Source of the DNA: Amycolatopsis lurida
GTDB taxonomy: Bacteria > Actinomycetota > Actinomycetes > Mycobacteriales > Pseudonocardiaceae
Direction: 5' to 3'
DNA length: 64,000 nt
NCBI RefSeq assembly: GCF_900105055.1
Contig: NZ_FNTA01000004.1
Coordinates: forward strand, 5,921,501-5,985,500
Numbering within the stretch: position 1 is the stretch's first letter; every line of letters starts with the position of its first letter. Of this stretch, positions 52,991-59,581 are shown one piece after another. The notes beneath the pieces were generated by a model. The model was not told the origin of the DNA. It ran no database searches and worked only from the letters and a program-made list of their open reading frames with translations. The position numbers were made by a program, and so were the translations under genes.

Positions 52991-54034
52991 ATGCGGCTCG
53001 CGGTGATCCCAGGAGACGGGATCGGGCCCGAAGTGGTCTCCGAGGCGCTCAAGGTGCTCGGTGAGGTCGTACCGACGGCGGAGATCACGAACTACGACCT
53101 CGGCGCCGCCCGGTGGCACTCCACCGGTGAGCTGCTTCCGGAGTCGGTACTCGGTGAACTCCGTCAGCACGACGCGATCCTGCTGGGCGCGGTGGGCGAC
53201 CCGACGGTGCCGAGCGGCATTCTGGAGCGCGGGCTGTTGCTGCGCCTCCGGTTCGAGCTCGACCACCACGTGAACCTGCGTCCCGCCCGGTTGTACCCGG
53301 GGGTGCGCGGACCGCTCGCCGAGGCGGGCGAGATCGACATGGTCGTCGTGCGTGAAGGCACCGAAGGCCCGTACGCGGGCAACGGCGGCCTGCTGCGCAA
53401 GGACACCGAGAACGAGATCGCGACGGAGGTCAGCGTCAACACGGCGTTCGGCGTCCGGCGTGTGGTGACCGACGCGTTCAACCGGGCCGAGGCGCGGCCC
53501 CGCAAGCACCTGACGCTCCTGCACAAGACGAACGTGCTGGAGTACGCGGGTTCGCTGTGGTCGCGGATCGTCGAAGAGGTCTCGCTGGAGCACCCGGAGG
53601 TGACCGTCGCGTACTCCCATGTGGACGCCGCGACCATCCACCTGGTGACCGACCCGTCCCGCTTCGACGTCGTGGTGACGGACAACCTGTTCGGCGACAT
53701 CATCACCGACCTGGCGGCGGCCGTGACCGGCGGTATCGGGCTGGCGGCGAGCGGGAACCTCGACATCACCCGGCGGAACCCGAGCATGTTCGAGCCGGTG
53801 CACGGCAGCGCGCCGGACATCGCGGGCCAGGGTCTCGCCGACCCGACCGCCGCGGTGCTGTCGGTGTCGCTGCTGCTGGACCACTTGGGGCAGAAGGAAG
53901 CGGCGCGGCGGATCGAGGCCTCGGTGGCCTTCGACCTCGCGACCCGCGACCAGGCGTCGCCCGGCGCGACGCACGCGATCGGTGACCGGCTGGCGGCCCT
54001 GGTGTCGTCGAACGTGCGCCCGGTCACTCAGTAG
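52991..54034 (+). CDS. leuB: 3-isopropylmalate dehydrogenase
   Basis: A 347-residue IPMDH. It starts MRLAVIPGDGIGPEVVSEAL and keeps the substrate arginines in RLRFELDHHVNLRPARL, the lysine/tyrosine region, and FEPVHGSAPDIAGQ. It oxidises 3-isopropylmalate in leucine synthesis; the family also takes the methylmalate intermediate of the citramalate route, relevant because cimA is next. ATG 52991 has GGAGG six bases upstream; GTG 52985 overlaps that spacing. It corresponds to Rv2995c. Confidence 0.95.
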   Translation: MRLAVIPGDGIGPEVVSEALKVLGEVVPTAEITNYDLGAARWHSTGELLPESVLGELRQHDAILLGAVGDPTVPSGILERGLLLRLRFELDHHVNLRPARLYPGVRGPLAEAGEIDMVVVREGTEGPYAGNGGLLRKDTENEIATEVSVNTAFGVRRVVTDAFNRAEARPRKHLTLLHKTNVLEYAGSLWSRIVEEVSLEHPEVTVAYSHVDAATIHLVTDPSRFDVVVTDNLFGDIITDLAAAVTGGIGLAASGNLDITRRNPSMFEPVHGSAPDIAGQGLADPTAAVLSVSLLLDHLGQKEAARRIEASVAFDLATRDQASPGATHAIGDRLAALVSSNVRPVTQ

Positions 54035-54048
54035 TTTTCTTTGGGCTG

Positions 54049-54089
54049 AAGGGGCCCTTCACCGCATCTCATGCGGTGAAGGGCCCCTT
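54049..54089. terminator. Terminator after leuB
   Basis: A perfect 19-bp stem (54049-54067 with 54071-54089) with a three-base loop. It shares the AAGGGGCC core with the hairpins at 39095 and 56756. It separates leuB from the cimA leader. Confidence 0.82.
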
Positions 54090-54192
54090 TGTCGCATCGG
54101 ATGAGGGGAAAGTCCCCTTCGCCCGCTCCCAGCACTTGGGAAGTTTCGCCCGGCTTGTGGACGCCCGCCGGGGCGTGTGCCATGATGCGTCC

Positions 54193-54234
54193 GTGACCTC
54201 CTGCACCATCATTATCGCCGAGCGCGCCGGATAA
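54193..54234 (+). CDS. cimA leader peptide with three Ile codons
   Basis: A 13-codon frame, GTG to TAA, encodes MTSCTIIIAERAG. Three isoleucine codons (ATC ATT ATC, 54208-54216) are consecutive. A CATGAT hexamer (54181-54186) ends six bases before the GTG, so the peptide would be translated from a leaderless mRNA. Its end overlaps the first arm of a GC stem, and a terminator with seven T residues follows before cimA. Isoleucine is the end product of the citramalate route, so this is a probable isoleucine-sensing leader. Confidence 0.75.
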   Translation: MTSCTIIIAERAG

Positions 54235-54292
54235 CAGCTCCACAAGAGCCCCCGGCGCGCAACCTCTCGCACCCATGCGGGAGGTTTTTTTG
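54222..54292 (+). terminator. cimA attenuator
   Basis: The first stem pairs GCGCGCCGG (54222-54230) with CCGGCGCGC (54252-54260), perfectly. The terminator stem 54261-54270 with 54277-54286 (AACCTCTCGC with GCGGGAGGTT, one G-U pair) is followed by a run of T. The order peptide, GC stem, terminator copies the ilvB leader. I could not define the antiterminator pairing by eye. Confidence 0.72.
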
Positions 54293-54331
54293 TTGCCTGA
54301 ACACGTTTTGCCCCACCACGAGGAGATTCCC

Positions 54332-55957
54332 GTGACCCGCAAGGAGCCCGCCGATACACCGCTCGGCGACGCTTTCCACCTTTACGACACGACGTTGCGC
54401 GACGGCGCGCAGCGCGAGGGGATCTCCTACTCCGTCACGGACAAGCTGGCGGTGGCGAGGCTGCTCGACGATCTCGGGGTCGGGTTCATCGAAGGCGGAT
54501 GGCCGGGCGCGCTGCCCAAGGACACGGAATTCTTCGCCCGTGCGGCTTCGGGCGAACTGAAACTGCGCCACGCCGCGCTCGTCGCGTTCGGCGCGACGCG
54601 GAAGGCGGGGGCGAAAGCCGAGCAGGACCAGCAGGTGCGGGCGCTGCTCGATTCCCAGGCACCGGTGGTCACGCTCGTGGCCAAATCGGATCTGCGTCAC
54701 ATCGAACGCGCGCTGCGGGTGGATGTCGACGAGGCGTGCGAGATGGTGCGGGACACAGTCGCGTTCCTCGTCGGCGAAGGACGTCGTATCTTCCTTGACG
54801 CGGAACACTTTTTCGACGGCTACGCGTTCTCCCCGGACACCGCGCTGAGGGTGCTCGACGCGGGAGTGAACGCGGGCGCCGACGTCGCCGTGCTGTGCGA
54901 CACCAACGGCGGCCAGTTGCCGCTCGGCCTCGCGGAAACCGTCCGCGAGGTCAAGGAAAGGACCGGATTCCGGCTCGGAATCCATTGCCAGGACGACACT
55001 TCCTGCGCGGTGGCGAATTCCGTCGCCGCCGTGCAGGCCGGCGTGACGCACGTCCAGTGCACCGCCAATGGTTACGGCGAACGGGCGGGTAACGCCGATC
55101 TGTTCGCCGTGACGGGAAATCTGGTGACCAAGCTCGGTATGGAGGTGCTCCCGACCGGAGGCGCCGCCGAGCTCACCCGGGTCTCCCATGCCCTTGCCGA
55201 AATCGCGAACATCGCCCCCTACACCCACCAGGCTTACGTAGGGGCGTCGGCCTTCGCCCACAAGGCGGGACTGCACGCGAGCGCGATCAAGGTGGATCCG
55301 TTGCTGTACAACCACATCGATCCAGCTTCGGTCGGCAATGACATGCGGGTACTGGTCACCGAGATGGCCGGCAGGGCCAGCCTGGAGCTCAAGGGACGTG
55401 AGCTCGGGGTCGACCTTGCCGGCCAGCCCGAGGCGCTGACGAGCGCCGTCCGGAAGGTGAAGCGGCTCGAATCCGAGGGCTGGTCCTTCGAGGCCGCGGA
55501 CGCTTCACTCGAACTGCTGCTGCGGCGGGAGGTCGACGGCCCGCAGAGCGACGTCCTCGACGAACCGCCGTTCGAACTCGAGTCGTACCGGGTCGTGCTG
55601 GACCACCGGTCCGACGGTGAGGTCGTGTCCGAGGCGACGGTGAAGGTGCACGTCGCCGGGCAACGCGTGATCGCGACCGCCGAGGGCAACGGCCCCGTGC
55701 ACGCGCTCGACGCCGCCCTGCGCGAGGCGCTCACCCCGCATCTGTCCTGGTTGGACAGTGTGGAGCTGGCCGACTACAAGGTGCGGATCCTCCCCGGCCA
55801 CCCGGGCACCGACGCCGTCACCCGTGTCCTCGTCGAGACCAGCGACGGCGAACGGGAATGGACCACCGTCGGCGTGCACGGCAACATCGTCGAAGCGAGC
55901 TGGCTCGCGTTGTGCGACGCGCTCGTGCACAAGTCCCTCAGGGAAGGCCCGGCGTGA
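54332..55957 (+). CDS. cimA: Citramalate synthase
   Basis: A 541-residue HMGL/DRE-TIM metallolyase-like enzyme. It shows LYDTTLRDGAQREGISYSV, the FIEGGWPGALPKD signature of the bacterial citramalate synthase family, the metal histidines near LHASAIKVDP and a LeuA-type C-terminal regulatory domain. It condenses acetyl-CoA with pyruvate to give citramalate, feeding isoleucine synthesis without threonine. GTG 54332 follows AGGAGA. An isoleucine codon leader and terminator precede it. 2-isopropylmalate synthase is less likely because the signature loop is of the CimA type. Confidence 0.88.
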   Translation: MTRKEPADTPLGDAFHLYDTTLRDGAQREGISYSVTDKLAVARLLDDLGVGFIEGGWPGALPKDTEFFARAASGELKLRHAALVAFGATRKAGAKAEQDQQVRALLDSQAPVVTLVAKSDLRHIERALRVDVDEACEMVRDTVAFLVGEGRRIFLDAEHFFDGYAFSPDTALRVLDAGVNAGADVAVLCDTNGGQLPLGLAETVREVKERTGFRLGIHCQDDTSCAVANSVAAVQAGVTHVQCTANGYGERAGNADLFAVTGNLVTKLGMEVLPTGGAAELTRVSHALAEIANIAPYTHQAYVGASAFAHKAGLHASAIKVDPLLYNHIDPASVGNDMRVLVTEMAGRASLELKGRELGVDLAGQPEALTSAVRKVKRLESEGWSFEAADASLELLLRREVDGPQSDVLDEPPFELESYRVVLDHRSDGEVVSEATVKVHVAGQRVIATAEGNGPVHALDAALREALTPHLSWLDSVELADYKVRILPGHPGTDAVTRVLVETSDGEREWTTVGVHGNIVEASWLALCDALVHKSLREGPA

Positions 55958-55976
55958 GGAGTCGTACAGTGGGGGA

Positions 55977-56747
55977 GTGCGTCTAGCCCGAATTGCTCAT
56001 CCCGGTGGTGTCGCGTTCGCTTCGATCGAAGGGGACGGCGACGACGCCCAGGTACTGGAAATCGCCGAGCACCCCTTCGGCAACCCCAACTTCACCGGCA
56101 AACGCTGGCCGCTCGCCGACGTCCGGCTGCTCGCGCCGATCCTGCCGTCGAAGGTGATCGCGGTCGGCCGGAACTACGCCAAGCACGCGGCCGAGTTCGG
56201 CAACGAGGTCCCGCAGGACCCGATGCTGTTCATCAAGCCGTCGACCACGGTGATCGGTCCGAACGCGCCCATCCGCCGTCCGCGTGGTGTCGGCCGCGTC
56301 GACTTCGAGGGCGAACTGGCGATCGTCATCGGCCAGCCGGTCAAGAACGTGCCCGCCGCCCGTGCGGCGAGCGCGATCCTCGGCTACACCGTGGCGAACG
56401 ACGTCAGCGCGCGTGACCTGCAGAAGTCCGACGGTCAGTGGGGCCGGGCGAAGGGGTTCGACACCTTCTGCCCGCTGGGCCCGTGGATCGAGACCTCGCT
56501 CGACGCGGCCGACCTCGCGCTCAAGTCCGAGGTGGACGGTGTCCTCAAGCAGGACGGCCGGACCTCGGACCTGGTGCACAAGATCCCCGAGCTGGTCGAG
56601 TTCGTGTCCGGCGTGATGACCCTGCTGCCCGGCGACGTCATCCTGACCGGCACGCCCGAAGGCGTCGGCCCCATCGAGGACGGCCAGTCGGTCTCGATCA
56701 CCATCGAAGGCATCGGCACGCTGACCAACCCGGTGCAGGACATCTGA
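55977..56747 (+). CDS. Fumarylacetoacetate hydrolase family protein
   Basis: A 256-residue FAH-fold enzyme: KVIAVGRNYAKHAAEFGNEV, FEGELAIVIGQ with metal-binding acids, GYTVANDVSARDLQ and GDVILTGTPEGVGPIEDG. The family includes acylpyruvate hydrolases and oxaloacetate decarboxylases. TACAGT at 55965-55970 ends six bases before the GTG, giving a leaderless start, so it has its own promoter despite following cimA closely. It matches Rv2993c. Substrate unknown. Confidence 0.88.
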   Translation: MRLARIAHPGGVAFASIEGDGDDAQVLEIAEHPFGNPNFTGKRWPLADVRLLAPILPSKVIAVGRNYAKHAAEFGNEVPQDPMLFIKPSTTVIGPNAPIRRPRGVGRVDFEGELAIVIGQPVKNVPAARAASAILGYTVANDVSARDLQKSDGQWGRAKGFDTFCPLGPWIETSLDAADLALKSEVDGVLKQDGRTSDLVHKIPELVEFVSGVMTLLPGDVILTGTPEGVGPIEDGQSVSITIEGIGTLTNPVQDI

Positions 56748-56755
56748 CGCGTGCG

Positions 56756-56802
56756 ATGAAAGGCCCCTTCATCGCAAAATTTGCGATGAAGGGGCCTTTC
56801 AT
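56756..56802. terminator. Perfect 23-bp inverted repeat, bidirectional terminator
   Basis: Arms 56756-56778 and 56780-56802 are perfectly complementary around one base. It lies between the convergent FAH-family and monooxygenase genes. Confidence 0.82.
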
Positions 56803-56814
56803 GGCATCCGGAGG

Positions 56815-58053
56815 TCAGCTCTCCGCAGGTTCCATCGCCCGCCGCGCGAAGGCCGGCGCGTGTTCGGGCCGCAGCCCCAGGCCCAAGAGCCGGGCTGGGA
56901 CGTAGGACAGCACCGGGAACCGGCTGAACAGTTTCACCATCGGCGCGGGCGGGCCGTTGCGTTTGCCCGCCATCACCGGCCCCATGACGTTCTTGTGCAA
57001 CATCCGTTGCAGCCCCTGCACCAGCATCGTGGGCGCGAGACGGCGCTTGCGGACCTTCGCCAGGTCCGCCACCGACGGCCTGCCCCGCCGCAGCGGCTCG
57101 GCGAGCAGGGTGGCGGCCGCGACCGCGTCCTGCACCGCGAGGTTGATGCCGACCCCGCCGACCGGCGACATCGCGTGCGCCGCGTCACCGATGCACAGCA
57201 GTCCGTCGATATGCCACTTCCGCAGCAGGTTCATCTTGACGTCGAGGAACTTGACGTCGTCGGTGGTCTTCAGCTCGTCGACCCGGTCGGTCAGTTCGGG
57301 AAGGATCGCGGCCACGTTCTCCCGGAACGCCTCGATGCCGTTTTCGCGCAGATCCTGGCCCTTGGGGCTGAGATAGGCGATCTGGAAGTAGCCCTTGCGC
57401 GGCAGCGGCACGGCGAAGCGGCGGTCCCGCATCTTCGGGGTCAGCATGCCCTCGCGTTCGCCGTCGCGCCGCGAGATCCGGAACCACCACGCGTCGAACG
57501 GGATGGCGTACTCCTTCGTCGTCAGGCCGGCCTCGCGGCGGGCCAGCGACCAGCGCCCGTCGGCGGCGATCACCAGGTCGGCGCGTAGTTCGCCGGTCTT
57601 CCCGTCGGCGTCGCGGTAGCGGACGCCGCTCACCCGGCCCTGTTCGAAGATCAGCCCGGTCATCTCCGTGCTCTGCCGCAGCGTGAACTTGGACTCCTTC
57701 GCGCCGGCGTCGGCGAGCAGGTCCAGGAAATCCCACTGCGGGACCATCGCGATGTACGGATGCGCCACCTTCAGCCGGGTCAGGTCGGCCAGGCGCATCA
57801 TCGTGCCGTCCTCGGCCGGGAACCCGGCGTAGGAGATCTCGCTGTGCGGCAGGCTGAGGAATTTCTCCCCGAGGCCCAGCTCGTCGAGCAACGTCAACGT
57901 CGACGGGTGCACGGTGTCGCCGCGGAAGTCCCTCAGGAAGTCCTTGTGCTTCTCCAGCACCGTGACCTCCACCCCGGCCCTGGCCAGCAGCAATCCGGCG
58001 ACCATGCCCGCGGGGCCACCGCCGACGACCACGCAGTTCGTGCGTTCGCTCAT
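56815..58053 (-). CDS. FAD-dependent aromatic monooxygenase-like protein
   Basis: A 412-residue group A flavoprotein monooxygenase. It has the dinucleotide loop VVVGGGPAGMVAGLLLARAG, the middle DG motif (VIAADGRWSLARREAG) and the GDAAHAMSPVGGVGINLA FAD motif. Such enzymes hydroxylate aromatic compounds with NAD(P)H. Start ATG 58053 is preceded by a purine-rich GGGG site. An 8-bp inverted repeat just upstream is a likely operator. The substrate is unknown. Confidence 0.88.
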   Translation of the reverse strand: MSERTNCVVVGGGPAGMVAGLLLARAGVEVTVLEKHKDFLRDFRGDTVHPSTLTLLDELGLGEKFLSLPHSEISYAGFPAEDGTMMRLADLTRLKVAHPYIAMVPQWDFLDLLADAGAKESKFTLRQSTEMTGLIFEQGRVSGVRYRDADGKTGELRADLVIAADGRWSLARREAGLTTKEYAIPFDAWWFRISRRDGEREGMLTPKMRDRRFAVPLPRKGYFQIAYLSPKGQDLRENGIEAFRENVAAILPELTDRVDELKTTDDVKFLDVKMNLLRKWHIDGLLCIGDAAHAMSPVGGVGINLAVQDAVAAATLLAEPLRRGRPSVADLAKVRKRRLAPTMLVQGLQRMLHKNVMGPVMAGKRNGPPAPMVKLFSRFPVLSYVPARLLGLGLRPEHAPAFARRAMEPAES

Positions 58054-58073
58054 CCGTCCCACCCCTTCAAACC

Positions 58074-58097
58074 CTTATTCATCGCTTGTTGAATAAG
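58074..58097. promoter_or_regulatory. Operator-like palindrome upstream of the monooxygenase
   Basis: CTTATTCA (58074-58081) and TGAATAAG (58090-58097) are perfect inverted 8-mers separated by eight bases. This AT-rich 24-bp palindrome stands out in GC-rich surroundings and resembles TetR- or MarR-type operators. No regulator gene is next to it. Confidence 0.6.
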
Positions 58098-58505
58098 CTC
58101 AGCATGCACCTGCCCGACCAGCGCGTCAAGCGCCATCCGGGCGGATACGCCGTTCGGGCTATGACCCGGGTCTCACCGGTCCGGGTGCCGATGGCGACTG
58201 TCCAAAAAGGACGTTAAACGGGGTGGGAAAGTCCCGGAAGGACAGCGACCGCGGAAATGCCCATGTGGACGGTCCGTGACTCGAAGCCGGGTAAGGATTT
58301 CGTTGTCGTCACAGGGTGTGCGCGTCACGAATCGGCCACGGCGCCGGACGTCGCTATTTCACCCGCCCGCTCGCGTCGGCCGTTGTCCGGTAACTAAAAC
58401 ACGTCATCTCACCAACTGGGAGTAGAGTGCCCGCGCCGGAACAGACCAGCCTTAATCACCTCATCGGCAGAGTCGCGATCGCGCTGAGTGCCCTAGCCTC
58501 ACTTG
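58098..58505. other. Intergenic region, no gene seen
   Basis: About 400 bases between the divergent monooxygenase and HAD genes. No frame shows protein-like composition over a useful length. The only signal recognised is TAGCCT (58494-58499), which ends six bases before the HAD start and is probably its -10 box. Confidence 0.5.
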
Positions 58506-59330
58506 GTGGATTTCGCTCTCGTGCCCCGGACCCCGTCACGAACCACGCCGGACGCTCCGGACGGAGCGCCATGGGAGCCTCCGGAGTTACGGTTGGTGTG
58601 CCTCGACATCGATGACACGTTGATCGACTGCACGGCGGCGATCCGGCTCAGTCTGCGCGCGCTCACCGGCCAGAACGACCTTTGGCCACTGTGGGATCTC
58701 ATCACCGAAGAGCATGTCGCGCTGGTGGTGGCAGGCGAAATCGATTACGCGTCCATGCATCACAAGCGTACTGAATGTTTCCTGGCCGAGATCGGCATTC
58801 TGGCCGACGAAGACCAGGTCATGGGCTTCGAAAGACGCCGTCGTGAAATTCTCACCCGTTCGTGGCAATTGTTCGAAGATGTCGTCCCCTGTCTGGAATG
58901 GCTGAGAGCCGCGGGCGTCCTCGTCGCGGCCGTCACGAACGCCTCGGGCGCGCATCAGCGCAAGAAGATCGCCGACCTCGGGCTCGCCCGGTTCTTTGAT
59001 CACGTGGCCATCGCCGGTGAACTGGGAGTAGCCAAACCGGACCCGGCGATGTTCCACTCGGTCTGCCTCGGCCTCGGCTGCGACCCCGCCCAGGCGGTCC
59101 ACGTCGGCGACAAGCTCGACACCGACGCCATCGGCGCGCGCGACGCCGGCCTCGGCGCCGTCTGGCTCGATCGGGACGGCATCGCCGAGCGCGCCCCGGC
59201 GGGTGTGCACACCATCGCCGGCCTCGACGAGCTGCCTGAGCTGCTCGTTTCCGAGTTCGCGAAGCTCGGCGTCCCGGCCCAGCGTGCTACGGAGACCCCC
59301 GCTTTCACGGTGCGGAACGGCGTGCTCTAG
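58506..59330 (+). CDS. HAD superfamily hydrolase
   Basis: A 274-residue HAD phosphatase. Motif I is CLDIDDTLID (DxDxT), motif II is VAAVTNASG, the lysine is in GVAKPDPAMF and motif IV is VHVGDKLDTDAIGARDAG. A helical C1-type cap lies between motifs I and II. GTG 58506 is chosen as a leaderless start; TTG 58503 directly precedes it. The substrate is unknown. Confidence 0.88.
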   Translation: MDFALVPRTPSRTTPDAPDGAPWEPPELRLVCLDIDDTLIDCTAAIRLSLRALTGQNDLWPLWDLITEEHVALVVAGEIDYASMHHKRTECFLAEIGILADEDQVMGFERRRREILTRSWQLFEDVVPCLEWLRAAGVLVAAVTNASGAHQRKKIADLGLARFFDHVAIAGELGVAKPDPAMFHSVCLGLGCDPAQAVHVGDKLDTDAIGARDAGLGAVWLDRDGIAERAPAGVHTIAGLDELPELLVSEFAKLGVPAQRATETPAFTVRNGVL

Positions 59331-59381
59331 TATTCTTTCTCGTGCGGCACCGAGCCGGTCGAGATCGGAACGGTACCTCAC

Positions 59382-59453
59382 TGGGGTATGGTGTAATTGG
59401 CAGCACGACTGGTTCTGGTCCAGTTAGTCTAGGTTCGAGTCCTGGTACCCCAG
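59382..59453 (+). tRNA. tRNA-Gln (anticodon CUG)
   Basis: A 72-nt cloverleaf. The acceptor stem pairs TGGGGTA (59382-59388) with TACCCCA (59446-59452), the discriminator is G, and the anticodon loop TTCTGGT carries CTG at 59415-59417. GGTTCGAGTCC forms the T arm. CCA is not encoded. In this lineage Gln-tRNA is made via GatCAB, encoded at 24.6-28 kb. Confidence 0.95.
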
Positions 59454-59581
59454 CTGGAGAACTCTCCGGAGTGAAACACAGAGTGACCCCCCTGCGAAGG
59501 CGGGAAACCCGGTCTGGTAAGTTTCTCCACAGCAACACAGCAGGTGAACAACTGAAAATCTCCTTCTGAAGGAGAAAGTTC

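Noticed and set aside
52806..53006. Possible leader peptide or small gene before leuB
   Set aside because: It begins inside the terminator of the protease gene, has no run of leucine codons and overlaps the leuB start.
58427..58615. Possible small gene starting MPAPEQTSLNHLIGRV before the HAD gene
   Set aside because: It has a GGGAG upstream but overlaps the HAD start by more than 100 bases and turns non-protein-like after about 30 residues.
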